Shown piece after piece: positions 43,132 through 51,700 of a stretch of DNA of 64,000 nucleotides. The translations under genes and the position numbers were made by a program. The stretch covers positions 78,304 to 142,303 of the forward strand of contig NZ_JBDQQR010000005.1 of NCBI RefSeq assembly GCF_039888675.1, in the 5' to 3' direction. Position 1 is the stretch's first letter. Each line of letters starts with the position of its first letter. The stretch comes from Mesorhizobium sp. CAU 1732. GTDB taxonomy: Bacteria > Pseudomonadota > Alphaproteobacteria > Rhizobiales > Rhizobiaceae. Under the pieces are notes generated by a model. That model was not told where the DNA came from. It worked only from the letters and a program-made list of their open reading frames with translations, and searched no databases.

Positions 43132-44280
43132 ATGCAGGATCGCCACAATATCATGGACATCCGCCGAGCCGCATCGCGCGCGCTCCCACGGCCGGTCTTC
43201 GACTATCTCGACGGCGGCTCGGAAGACGAAATCGCGTTGCGCCGGTCGACGAGCGCATATGACGACATCGAACTGCTACCACAGGCGCTGAAAGACCTGT
43301 CGAAATCGAACCATCAGACGGAGATTTTCGGGAGGAGCATTCCGTTCCCGCTGATGCTGGCGCCAACGGGCTTGACCCGGCTGTTCCACAAGGATGCGGA
43401 GATCGCGGTCGCCGAAGCCTCGAACAGGTTCGGGTTGCCCTACAGCCTGTCGACCCTTGGCACCACGACAATGGAGGATTTCGCGCTTGTGACCACGGGC
43501 CCACGTCTGTTCCAGATATACATATTCAAGGACCGGGGCCTGACGGAAGAATTCATCGCCCGCGCACACGAGGGCGGATATGACGGCCTCATCCTTACCG
43601 TCGACACGCTGGTTGCGGGCAAGCGGGAGCGTGACCTGTTCAACGACCTCAGCCTGCCGCCGCGCCTCAACCCGCGTACCTTCCTGCAATTCGCAGCCAA
43701 GCCGAAATGGTCGCTTCCCGCGCTCTTCGGAAGGAAGTTCGATTTCGTCAACGTTGCTCACCGCGTCGAGGCAATGTCCGATCGTCAGACGCCTCTTCAT
43801 GTCTACGTCGCCGGACAGTTCGATGTCTCCGTCACATGGAAGGATGTCGAGTGGCTGGCGGATCGCTGGAAAGGTCCCCTGGCCGTAAAGGGAATTATGA
43901 CTGCCGAAGACGCCGTTCTCGCGCGCGAGTGCGGAGCTGATACCGTTATGATTTCCAACCATGGGGGGCGCCAGCTCGAAAGCGCTGCTGCACCGATCGA
44001 CCAGATCGCCTCTGTCGCCGATGCGGTGGGTGGAACCGTCAAGATCATCTGCGATGGCGGTATCAGGCGCGGTACCCATATCGTGAAGGCATTGGCGATG
44101 GGAGCCGACGCCTGCTCGATCGGCCGTCCGTATCTCTACGGCCTCGCCGCAGGCGGGGCACCCGGTGTCGCTCGTGCCCTCGAAATCCTGCTCGACGAAT
44201 ACAAGAGAACTATGGCGCTGATGGGCGCCGCCACGCCTCGGCATCTTGATGCCTCCATGGTGCGCAGACTTACCAATTGA
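43132..44280 (+). CDS. FMN-dependent alpha-hydroxyacid dehydrogenase (L-lactate dehydrogenase type)
   Basis: The 382-residue TIM-barrel flavoprotein has the LldD-type N-terminus (PVFDYLDGGSEDEIALRRS) and the substrate Tyr/Arg regions. The catalytic His is in SNHGGRQLESAA near residue 281, with FMN-binding CDGGIRRG and IGRPYLYGLAAGG. It would oxidise an L-2-hydroxy acid such as L-lactate to the 2-keto acid and pass electrons to the respiratory chain or oxygen. It follows a terminator but is on the same strand as the FAH-SDR pair, whose predicted product is pyruvate plus an L-hydroxy acid. ATG 43132 follows AGGGAGA. A hairpin and the convergent GntR gene follow. Confidence 0.9.
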   Translation: MQDRHNIMDIRRAASRALPRPVFDYLDGGSEDEIALRRSTSAYDDIELLPQALKDLSKSNHQTEIFGRSIPFPLMLAPTGLTRLFHKDAEIAVAEASNRFGLPYSLSTLGTTTMEDFALVTTGPRLFQIYIFKDRGLTEEFIARAHEGGYDGLILTVDTLVAGKRERDLFNDLSLPPRLNPRTFLQFAAKPKWSLPALFGRKFDFVNVAHRVEAMSDRQTPLHVYVAGQFDVSVTWKDVEWLADRWKGPLAVKGIMTAEDAVLARECGADTVMISNHGGRQLESAAAPIDQIASVADAVGGTVKIICDGGIRRGTHIVKALAMGADACSIGRPYLYGLAAGGAPGVARALEILLDEYKRTMALMGAATPRHLDASMVRRLTN

Positions 44281-44298
44281 CGGCGGGTGGTCCCGCCG
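44281..44298. terminator. Hairpin between convergent genes
   Basis: CGGCGGG-TGGT-CCCGCCG forms a perfect 7-bp stem directly after the FMN dehydrogenase stop and before the GntR stop at 44319. Without a T-tract on either side it is a possible bidirectional 3' end only. Confidence 0.45.
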
Positions 44299-44318
44299 CG
44301 CCGGACCCGAACGGCAGA

Positions 44319-45050
44319 CTACCGGATTTCTTCGGTTGCAAGCTGGGCAAGACGATTGCCGGCAGGGCCGGATTCTGTCGGCTGTGCCCGTAAGAACTCG
44401 GATACGCTTTCGCTGGTTCGCCGAAGATGCTCATCCATGAGGGCACAGGCACGATCAGTGTTGCGGTCCAGTGTCGCCTCCATGATCGTCCGATGCTCTT
44501 CCAGAACGTCGCGCTCGACCCTCGAGGTGAAGGTGGCGAGCCTGCGATACCGATCCGCCTGATCGAAAAGCATCGCGCGCAGGCGCAATTGCCAGGGACT
44601 GCTGCACGAGGAAACCAGTGCGAGATGAAAGATTTCATGCGCCGACCCCCAGCTTTCGATATCCTTGGCCTTTGTGAGTGTTAGAACATCGGGCAATCGC
44701 GAAAGTCGGTGAAAGGAAGCGACGATCCCGGTTTCCCATTCGACGCCACCTTCCTGTATCGCGCTCCGAAGGCATAGATCTTCGATGATGCAACGTGTGT
44801 TAGTCAGATCTTCCAGATCGGCCGCCGATACCGGCGTCACTCGGAAACCTTTCTGCGCGGTGGCCTGAATGAGACCTTCTGCTGCAAGGCGCGACAACGC
44901 CTCGCGCACGGCGCCGAGGCTGGCACCCAATTGTTCGCATAGGGCATTGATGAGCAATCGTTCACCTGGCAGGTGACGGCAGGACAGAATGTCCGCTCTG
45001 ATGCTTAGAAAGGTCTGCTCGGTTCTGCTCTTAGCGGCTTTTTCTATCAT
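44319..45050 (-). CDS. GntR-family regulator with FCD domain
   Basis: The 243-residue product (ATG 45050, GGAGAG upstream) has an N-terminal winged helix (PGERLLINALCEQLGASLGAVREALSRLAAEGLIQ) and a helical FCD effector domain. Acidic and His residues of the metal/ligand pocket are in NTRCIIEDLCLRSAI and AHEIFHLALVSSC. FCD regulators respond to small carboxylic acids such as lactate, glycolate or sugar acids, which fits the surrounding genes. It is convergent with the FMN dehydrogenase. Two upstream in-frame starts (45083, 45170) have weaker ribosome sites. Its targets are probably the 39.6-44.3 kb and 45.2-46.9 kb units. Confidence 0.88.
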   Translation of the reverse strand: MIEKAAKSRTEQTFLSIRADILSCRHLPGERLLINALCEQLGASLGAVREALSRLAAEGLIQATAQKGFRVTPVSAADLEDLTNTRCIIEDLCLRSAIQEGGVEWETGIVASFHRLSRLPDVLTLTKAKDIESWGSAHEIFHLALVSSCSSPWQLRLRAMLFDQADRYRRLATFTSRVERDVLEEHRTIMEATLDRNTDRACALMDEHLRRTSESVSEFLRAQPTESGPAGNRLAQLATEEIR

Positions 45051-45251
45051 TTTTGAGCTCTCCGAGATGCTGGATCGCTGCATCGACCAGCATTTCAATA
45101 TATTTCCTCTCCCATCATAGATCAAATGTCTGAGCAGAGGTATAGTCCGTGCCCCATGGCACGAAGGCATAAAACTCTTGTTTGCTTCCGGATCTATCCG
45201 GCCACCCTGCCGTAACGTTCGGACGGCGTTACGCGCCTACAAACGCCCGCT

Positions 45252-46139
45252 CTATTTCAAGCCAGCATTCCCCATGAGCTTGTCCTCGGTCCTAGTTTCG
45301 AAATCACCGGCATCGTGGCGTTCGCGAAGTTGTTCGGTCGGCAGTCCCTTGACCCGGTTGACCATGCGACCCCGCACCACGGCCGGTCGTTCGAACATCT
45401 GGTCGGCCCAACGCAGCACGTTCTTGTATTCGTGCACGGACAGGAATTCGGCCGCATCATACTGCCAGCCCTTGACGGTGCCGCCGTACCACGGCCAGAT
45501 TGCCATGTCGGCAACGGTATACACGGCTCCGCCGACGAACTCATTTTCAGCCAGCCGCCGGTCGAGGACGTCCAACTGGCGCTTCGTTTCCATGGCATAG
45601 CGGTCGATGGCATATTCGATCTTGCTGGGCGCGTAAGCGTAAAAGTGGCCGAAGCCGCCGCCGAGAAACGGCGCGGACCCGACCTGCCAGAACAACCAGG
45701 ACAGCGCCTCTGCGCGTGCGGCCGGTTCCTTCGGCAGAAAGGCACCGTCAAATTTCTCCGACAGATACAGGAGGATTGCAGCCGATTCGAAAACGCGAAC
45801 GGGCGTAGGACCGCTTCGGTCCACGAGTGCGGGGATTTTCGAGTTCGGATTGATTTCCACGAAACCCGATCCAAACTGATCGCCCTTGCCGATGTCGATC
45901 AGCCAAGCGTCGTACTCTGCGCCGGAATGACCGGCAGCCAGAAGCTCCTCCAGCATGATGGTGACCTTTTGGCCATTGGGCGTGCCCTGCGAGTAGAGCT
46001 GGTATGGGTGACGACCGACAGGAAGTTCGGTTTCATGCGTGGAGCCGGCGATAGGCCGGTTGATCCTGGAAAAGTACGTGTCGTCGCCCTTGGTCCAACT
46101 CCAAACCTTTGGCGGCACGTAAGCGGCGTCTTGCGTCAT
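45252..46139 (-). CDS. Glutathione S-transferase, YghU/nu class
   Basis: The 295-residue product starts YVPPKVWSWTKGDDTYFSRINRPIAGSTHE, the long N-terminal segment of YghU-type (nu-class) glutathione transferases. A thioredoxin-like domain (HPYQLYSQGTPNGQKVTIMLEEL, INPNSKIPALVDRSG, VFESAAILLYLSEKF) and a helical C-terminal domain follow. YghU uses two glutathiones and reduces disulfides or peroxides. It is downstream of the chromene-carboxylate-isomerase-like gene on the same strand (about 100 bases away), another glutathione-linked family, so the pair may work on one glutathione-dependent step. Length is normal for YghU. Confidence 0.88.
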   Translation of the reverse strand: MTQDAAYVPPKVWSWTKGDDTYFSRINRPIAGSTHETELPVGRHPYQLYSQGTPNGQKVTIMLEELLAAGHSGAEYDAWLIDIGKGDQFGSGFVEINPNSKIPALVDRSGPTPVRVFESAAILLYLSEKFDGAFLPKEPAARAEALSWLFWQVGSAPFLGGGFGHFYAYAPSKIEYAIDRYAMETKRQLDVLDRRLAENEFVGGAVYTVADMAIWPWYGGTVKGWQYDAAEFLSVHEYKNVLRWADQMFERPAVVRGRMVNRVKGLPTEQLRERHDAGDFETRTEDKLMGNAGLK

Positions 46140-46241
46140 GATTGCGGCTCCTGGCTTGGCTGACGGAGACGGCGGGCAGCTGACAGAACACGTCGCCTTC
46201 CTGATCCCCGCGACTTACCGATTAAATTCATCGGACGGTCT

Positions 46242-46862
46242 TCAGGCGTCTGGAGAGTAAGGCTGCCGGCCTATGGTCAAAGCACGATCAAGCATTTCAA
46301 GACGGTCCTGCCCCCAGAACGGTTCGCCGTTGAGAACGTAAACTGGAACACCAATCGCATCAGCCGCGATCGCGTCGGCGGTGTTCTGCTCGCGGATCGC
46401 TATGATCCGCGGATCGCTGGCGTTCTTGATCGTCGTGGCTGAATCATGGCCGGATTCTTCCAGCAGCTTCGCCAGGACCTCGACGTTCGCGATGTCCCTG
46501 TCTCCGGCCCTGTATGCAGCGAACAGGCGCTGCATGAAGGGCAGCGGATCAGCACCGGCATCCACGAGTGCGGCTACGACATGGTCTGCCAGGGCGGGGT
46601 CGAGCGGGAAATGGTCGAGATGCAGCTTGATGGGCAAAGAGCGCATCTCGGCATAGCGCTGAAGCTCGATGATCCGGTAACGCTGGCGCACGGGAGGTCG
46701 ATTGGCAGGCGCGACGCCGCCCGAAATGGCCCAGACCCCCAAAAGATTGACGGGCTTCACATTGATTGTGGCACCATGACGCGTTGCGATATCGCACAGA
46801 AGCTTATGGCCCAGATAGACCCACGGCGACGCCGACGTGAAATAGTAATCGATCTCAGCCAA
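46242..46862 (-). CDS. 2-hydroxychromene-2-carboxylate isomerase family protein (second copy)
   Basis: The 206-residue product starts with IDYYFTSASPWVYLGHKLL, with the Ser-Pro motif of the family, and ends IGVPVYVLNGEPFWGQDRLEMLDRAL. It differs clearly from the 26033 protein but has the same length and fold. The start is TTG 46862 with GGGAGGTCAG five bases upstream. It heads a two-gene unit with the YghU-like transferase. Its true substrate is unknown; glutathione-dependent isomerisation is the family chemistry. A palindromic AT-rich element lies just upstream at 46901-46919. Confidence 0.85.
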   Translation of the reverse strand: MAEIDYYFTSASPWVYLGHKLLCDIATRHGATINVKPVNLLGVWAISGGVAPANRPPVRQRYRIIELQRYAEMRSLPIKLHLDHFPLDPALADHVVAALVDAGADPLPFMQRLFAAYRAGDRDIANVEVLAKLLEESGHDSATTIKNASDPRIIAIREQNTADAIAADAIGVPVYVLNGEPFWGQDRLEMLDRALTIGRQPYSPDA

Positions 46863-46900
46863 GCTGACCTCCCTCGCCTCGGAATACGAAATAGTCTTTA

Positions 46901-46919
46901 TGTGAAAAAATATATCACA
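46901..46919. promoter_or_regulatory. Palindromic element TGTGA-N9-TCACA
   Basis: TGTGAAAAAATATATCACA lies 39 bases before the chromene-carboxylate-isomerase-like gene. The arms resemble Crp half-sites, but the nine-base spacer is longer than the six of a Crp site, so another regulator (for example the GntR protein) is equally possible. Confidence 0.4.
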
Positions 46920-47556
46920 TCGGTATGTGGCGCAACTTGCTCGCGGATGTCAAGGCACCCGGCAGCGACCAGCTTTTTACCTGGCGACGGATGGTCGGTC
47001 GCATGATGGGTTTCCAGTTTCAAGGGGTAATCAAACCATCGTTTCGGACAGCCCGTGCATCCGCGCTTGACACCCGGCGGCAATGGTACAATACATCAAA
47101 GCTGAAAAATGTTATCAACGCGGAAAAATAGATTTTCTGGGGAGGGATCTTGTAAGGTCGAGAAGGTGGTTCCGGCTCAAGCATCCTTGAACGTTGTCAG
47201 ACATTGCGTTCACAGAGCTGTCCAACCTCTTTCCTTATGGATTGGGAGGAGTCAATCATGATGCATTTGTGCGCATTTCTTGCGCGACCGGCACGTGCTC
47301 AGGGCTTAGGTGCGACCGTGAAACGTCGTACTGGCGCCTCCTTGCTCTGGCCTGCACGGGGCACGCTGCTTTGAGCCTGCGCACCAAGGGCTCGATCAAT
47401 TTCCGTTGACGGCTTTTCCCCGCGCTCGGTCGACGAGCCAAGGATGACCGCCGGGGCTAAGGTCCTGAGATATAACCGGAGCCTGGATTCACACTCGAAC
47501 GACATTCCGTAGACTCTACGGCTATGACTTTCGGCGACACAAGGGAGGGTACTGAA
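46920..47556. other. Regulatory region upstream of the first TRAP operon, with one tiny frame
   Basis: No firm gene. A promoter-like CCGCGCTTGACA at 47061-47072 is followed 17 bases later by AATACA. A 38-codon frame at 47258-47374 begins MMHLCAFLARPARAQGLG after a very good GGGAGGAG site. It could encode a leader peptide, or could be the remains of a gene start, since the spacing is ideal. Downstream of it nothing convincing appears until the TRAP binding protein. Confidence 0.4.
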
Positions 47557-48591
47557 ATGATGAAGCTTTCTGTAGTTTGTGGTTTGATTGCGGCCGTCGG
47601 GATGTCGACGGTTGCGAATGCTCAGGAGCGTGTGCGCTGGCGGATGCATTCATCCTATAGCCAGTCATTGCCGATTCCCGGGGCATTCGATGTCTTCAGC
47701 GATTCGATCAAGCTTTTGTCGAATGATACGTTCGACATCCGTGTGTTCGAACCTGGCGCGCTTGTTTCGGGCGCGCAGTATTACGACGCGGTTTCGGAAG
47801 GCGCTCTGGACGCGGCTTATGGATCGCCCGGCTACAATGTCGGCAAAAATTCCGCATACGCTTTCTTCGCGGCGATTCCGTTCGGTCCCGGTGCCGGCGA
47901 GATGCTTGCATGGTTGCGCTATGGCGGCGGCACGAAGCTGGCGCAGGAATATTATGCACGCGACAACATCCATATGCTGCCTTGCGGGCTGCTGGCTCCT
48001 GAGACAAGCGGTTGGTTCCGCAAGGAGGTCGACACAATCGAGGATCTTCGCGGCTTGAAGATGCGCTTCCTTGGCCTTGGAGCCAAGGTGATGGAGAAGT
48101 TTGGCGTCTCCACCCAGTTGCTGGCCTCCGGTGAAGTCTATCAGGCGTTGGAACTGGGCGTTCTCGACGCCGCCGAGCAGTCGAACCCTGTCTTTGATCG
48201 CAGCCTGGGTCTCTATCAGATCGCAAAATTCAACTACTTTCCGGGCTGGCATCAGCAGTCGACCGTTCAGGAACTGTTGGTCAACATGGACAGCTGGAAC
48301 AAGCTGAGCGATGCGCATAAGGAACTGATCGAAATTTCATGCGATCGCCTGATCGTCATGCAGTTTGCAGACGGCGAAGGTAGCCAGTACCAGGTGATGA
48401 AGCAGAACGAAGCCGACGGCGTGGTCAATAAGACGTGGCCGCCCGAAATGCTCGACGCATTCGAGGCCGCGTGGGGCGATGTCGTTCAGGACGAGGTGAA
48501 TCAGAATCCCGACTCGGCGCGTGTCTGGGAAAGCCTGTCCAAGTTCCGCGAAGACTACAAGATCTGGGGTGATCGCGCTTATTTGAAGTAG
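47557..48591 (+). CDS. dctP: TRAP transporter substrate-binding protein DctP (system 1)
   Basis: From ATG 47557 (GGGAGGG upstream) the 344-residue product has a signal peptide (MMKLSVVCGLIAAVGMSTVA, cleavage near NA-QE) and the DctP fold. Motifs include SSYSQSLPIPGAFDVFSDSIKLLSNDTFDIRVFEPG (N-terminal lobe), the ligand-anchoring Arg region EDLRGLKMRFLG and EVYQALELGVLDAAEQSNP. TRAP binding proteins collect organic acids in the periplasm and drive sodium- or proton-coupled uptake via DctQM. The protein resembles the system 2 binding protein at 54667, so they are paralogues likely to bind related acids. A stable hairpin follows the stop. Confidence 0.92.
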   Translation: MMKLSVVCGLIAAVGMSTVANAQERVRWRMHSSYSQSLPIPGAFDVFSDSIKLLSNDTFDIRVFEPGALVSGAQYYDAVSEGALDAAYGSPGYNVGKNSAYAFFAAIPFGPGAGEMLAWLRYGGGTKLAQEYYARDNIHMLPCGLLAPETSGWFRKEVDTIEDLRGLKMRFLGLGAKVMEKFGVSTQLLASGEVYQALELGVLDAAEQSNPVFDRSLGLYQIAKFNYFPGWHQQSTVQELLVNMDSWNKLSDAHKELIEISCDRLIVMQFADGEGSQYQVMKQNEADGVVNKTWPPEMLDAFEAAWGDVVQDEVNQNPDSARVWESLSKFREDYKIWGDRAYLK

Positions 48592-48603
48592 GCGATCAAT
48601 TAC

Positions 48604-48629
48604 GGCAGCGCCCTGAACAGGGCGCTGCC
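48604..48629 (+). terminator. Intercistronic hairpin between dctP and dctQ
   Basis: GGCAGCGCCCT-GAAC-AGGGCGCTGCC is a perfect 11-bp stem, 12 bases after the dctP stop, with no long T-tract. Such hairpins commonly give higher expression of the binding protein than of the permease by partial termination or mRNA stabilisation. Confidence 0.7.
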
Positions 48630-48700
48630 GCTCCTGTCTGATCGGCACAAGCACCTTCAGCCATCTCATTTCATCGTCATTACAGTATCGGTGCCTGCCC

Positions 48701-49333
48701 ATGCGCACACTGCTTGCAATTTCCGATGTGCTGGCGAAAGTCAGCGAAACGGTCGCACGCCTTGGATCGTGGCTCGTCCTGCCCTTGATATTCGTGATCG
48801 TCTACGACGTCCTCGGACGTAAAATTCCGTTTCTCCAGCAGTTCGTGATGGAAAGCTGGTTATATGACTTCATCTCTCCCACCAAACTGCAGGAAATGGA
48901 GTGGCATCTACATGCCGCAATTTTCCTTCTGGCCTACGCGTTGGCCTACCTGAACGGGACCCATGTGCGCGTTGACCTGTGGCGTGAGAATCGAACTGAG
49001 AGGACGCGTGGCTGGATCGAGTTGCTCGCGATCCTCGTTTTCGCTCTGCCCTTTTGCGGCGTGCTCGTCTACCAGTCCTGGTTCTTCGTCATGAAATCTT
49101 ACGTTCAGGGCGAGGGTTCAGCTTCTTTGACGGGCTTACCGCATCGCTGGGTCATCAAGTCCTTTCTGCTGATAGGAACCGGCCTGCTTTTCTCCGCTCT
49201 CATCGCAACATTGCTACGTCTTCTCGTTTACCTCTTCGGGCCCGAAGAATTGCGCTCAGCCGCACTCGGCCGCCTTGAGATGGTTCAACTGAAAAGCTCG
49301 GTACGCGAAACTAACGTGTCGGCACCCAAATGA
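48701..49333 (+). CDS. dctQ: TRAP transporter small permease DctQ (system 1)
   Basis: The 210-residue protein has four hydrophobic segments (about 22-40, 68-88, 107-128, 152-172) and the DctQ signature QEMEWHLHAAIFLLAYALAYLNGTHVRVD. It associates with DctM in the inner membrane. The final 35 residues are a cytoplasmic tail. The weak ribosome site before ATG 48701 fits lower expression than dctP. The gene overlaps dctM by four bases (ATGA). Confidence 0.9.
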   Translation: MRTLLAISDVLAKVSETVARLGSWLVLPLIFVIVYDVLGRKIPFLQQFVMESWLYDFISPTKLQEMEWHLHAAIFLLAYALAYLNGTHVRVDLWRENRTERTRGWIELLAILVFALPFCGVLVYQSWFFVMKSYVQGEGSASLTGLPHRWVIKSFLLIGTGLLFSALIATLLRLLVYLFGPEELRSAALGRLEMVQLKSSVRETNVSAPK

Positions 49334-50730
49334 ACGCGATCTTCGATCACCTTTACGACTATCTTGGCGGCTACATGTTCATCGCGCTGGCGCTGTTCCT
49401 GTTTTCCGGCTTCCCGGTGGCACTGGTCCTTGGTGGGCTCGCGCTGCTCTTCAGTCTGGGCGGTATCACCCTTGGCGTCATGCATGCGTCCGAGCTCTAT
49501 CTGTTCGTCGACCGGCTCTGGCAAAGCGCGGCAGTGAATCAGATTCTGGTCGTCGTGCCGTGCTTCGTTTTCATGGGGCTGATGCTGGAGAAAAGCCAGA
49601 TTGCAGCAAATCTTCTGCGTATTCTTCAAATCATGCTTCGCCGGGTTCCCGGCAGTCTTGCGCTGACAGTGACGATCCTGGGGACCATTCTTTCCGCTAC
49701 TACGGGGATTATTGGTGCTACTGTCGTCATGCTCACCATGATGGCGCTTCCTGCGATGATAGCGCAAAAATACGATATCCGGCTCGGTACAGGCACGATC
49801 GCCGCCAGCGCTACGCTCGGTGCGCTGCTGCCGCCATCCGTCATGCTGGTCATGATGGCCGACCTTATGTCTCTGTCGGTGGGAAATCTGTTCATCGCGG
49901 CGATCCTGCCGGGCCTGATGCTCGCGTCGTTCTACTGCATCTACGTCGTCGCTATTTCGGTATTGAAGCCTCAGGTTGCTCCGCCAGTCGCTCGGTCAGA
50001 TGAGGAAATCGGTCTTGGCAATGTCCTGATGATGATCCTGACTGGGTTCGTTCCGATCGTGTTCCTGATCGTGCTGGTCTTGGGGAGTATCTTTGCCGGA
50101 TGGGCTACGCCGACGGAAGCGTCCGGCATTGGTGCTTTCGGAGCGCTGCTTCTGGCATGGTTTAATGGAAAGCTGACACGGAAGACACTCGACAGCGTCT
50201 GCATTCAGACGGCTCTTACATCAGCTATGATCTTCTTAGTATTCGGCGGTGCCGTTGCATTTTCTTATGTGTTCAGAGCTCTATACGGAGAGGATCTTAT
50301 CCATGACTTCATAAAATGGATGGGACTGACCCATTGGGGTCTTCTGTTCTTGCTCATGGTCGTGGTCTTCGTCCTCGGCTTCTTCTTTGACTGGCTTGAA
50401 ATCACGCTTATCATTCTACCAGTCTTCACTCCGGTATTCGCAACCTTTGCGCCTGACTTCGCAGTTTCGCTTGGCATTGAACACCTCAGCCCTTCCGATC
50501 AGCAGTCGATGGTGCTTCTCTGGTTCGCCATTCTAATGGCGGTCATTCTGCAGACGTCATTCTTGACGCCACCCTTTGGGTTTGCACTCTTCTTCCTCAA
50601 GGGAGCTGCGCCAAGCTGGGTAGCCATACAGGACATTTACAAGGGCATCGTGCCGTTCGTGATCCTGCAGCTTATCGGTGTCATAGCCATCATGTTTTTC
50701 CCAGCAATCGTCTTCTACCTGGTCATGTAG
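49330..50730 (+). CDS. dctM: TRAP transporter large permease DctM (system 1)
   Basis: The 466-residue inner-membrane protein has about 12 hydrophobic segments and DctM motifs FPVALVLGG, VVPCFVFMGLMLEKSQIA, TGIIGATVVMLTMMALPAM and ATPTEASGIGAFGALLLA near residue 263. It also has GFFFDWLEITLIILPVFTPV and QTSFLTPPFGFALFFLKG near the C-terminus. It is the transport subunit, coupling ion gradient to uptake of the acid delivered by DctP. It is translationally coupled to dctQ. RraA follows after about 120 bases, probably in the same transcript. Confidence 0.92.
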   Translation: MNAIFDHLYDYLGGYMFIALALFLFSGFPVALVLGGLALLFSLGGITLGVMHASELYLFVDRLWQSAAVNQILVVVPCFVFMGLMLEKSQIAANLLRILQIMLRRVPGSLALTVTILGTILSATTGIIGATVVMLTMMALPAMIAQKYDIRLGTGTIAASATLGALLPPSVMLVMMADLMSLSVGNLFIAAILPGLMLASFYCIYVVAISVLKPQVAPPVARSDEEIGLGNVLMMILTGFVPIVFLIVLVLGSIFAGWATPTEASGIGAFGALLLAWFNGKLTRKTLDSVCIQTALTSAMIFLVFGGAVAFSYVFRALYGEDLIHDFIKWMGLTHWGLLFLLMVVVFVLGFFFDWLEITLIILPVFTPVFATFAPDFAVSLGIEHLSPSDQQSMVLLWFAILMAVILQTSFLTPPFGFALFFLKGAAPSWVAIQDIYKGIVPFVILQLIGVIAIMFFPAIVFYLVM

Positions 50731-50850
50731 ACGCGTGACGATTTTACCAACCGGATGGACAGGGCCAGAGCCGCGGCTTTCACGCAGCAAGAGCGATTTA
50801 CAGCGAGACGTCTGAAAGTCGCAAGATCTTTTGTTCCTGAGGAGGAAACT

Positions 50851-51546
50851 ATGAGTGAGCATGTCTTCGATGTAGAAGATCTGGAACGTCTGAAGCAGTG
50901 GGATACACCCACGATCTGCAACGGGCTCGAACTGATCGTGCCGCAGCGGCAGTCAGTCGGCTTTACCGTCGAGCAGATGGTGGCGGCCCATCGTTCGCTG
51001 CCGCCAATCGTCGGTCTGGCCCGCGTCGGAACAGTAAGATCGAGCAAGGCGGCCGGCGCGAAGGTCGCGAATTTGCTCGACTGGGTTCGCTACGTCGCCG
51101 ATGCGGAAATGCCGACCGTAGTCGTTCTCGAGGACATTGATGACAATCCTGGATACGGAGCGTTCTGGGGCGAGGTGAATTCGCTCGTCCACCGCTCATT
51201 GGGTGCGCAAGGCTGCGTCACGAACGGTTCCTTTCGCGATTGCGACATGCTCGCCCCCGGGTTTCAGATTCTCGGCGGTCGCATCGGTCCCAGCCACGCG
51301 CATGTACACCTGGTGGATCTGGGCCAACCGGTCAACGTGTTCGGCATGCAGGCGGGTCATAACGACGTTATTCATGCAGACTATCATGGGGCAGTGGTCA
51401 TTCCGGCAGAGGCAGTACGGAAACTGCCGGACGCGATTCAACTTGTCGCTCGGCGCGAGAAGGTGATTCTCGATGTCTGCAACGACCCGACATTCACCGT
51501 GGACATGCTGGTGTCCGCGATCAGGAGTTCGGCCCAGATTCATTGA
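50851..51546 (+). CDS. RraA-family aldolase/decarboxylase-like protein
   Basis: The 231-residue product (ATG 50851, GAGGAGGAAA upstream) has the RraA fold. The active-site motif is GCVTNGSFRDCDML, with Arg and Asp at the positions used by 4-hydroxy-4-methyl-2-oxoglutarate/4-carboxy-4-hydroxy-2-oxoadipate aldolases and by related oxaloacetate decarboxylases; HADYHGAVVIP is the second signature. Those enzymes release pyruvate from 4-hydroxy-2-keto acids with a divalent metal. In this cluster it could cleave the keto acid made by one of the IlvD/Edd dehydratases. The name RraA (RNase E regulator) is unlikely to reflect its role here. It is convergent with ilvD. Confidence 0.88.
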   Translation: MSEHVFDVEDLERLKQWDTPTICNGLELIVPQRQSVGFTVEQMVAAHRSLPPIVGLARVGTVRSSKAAGAKVANLLDWVRYVADAEMPTVVVLEDIDDNPGYGAFWGEVNSLVHRSLGAQGCVTNGSFRDCDMLAPGFQILGGRIGPSHAHVHLVDLGQPVNVFGMQAGHNDVIHADYHGAVVIPAEAVRKLPDAIQLVARREKVILDVCNDPTFTVDMLVSAIRSSAQIH

Positions 51547-51700
51547 CGAGAGGCCGGGCCGGAGCTTCGGCCTCTTATGCGGAGGGGATGGGGCAGAACG
51601 GCCGCTTACCTTTTCCGGCAAGTGCTCTGTGGTTTGGTCGGCTCAGTGAGAGCACCCATCGATAGAAGCGCACTGCCGCACGAGGGCGTTTTCCGGCGAC

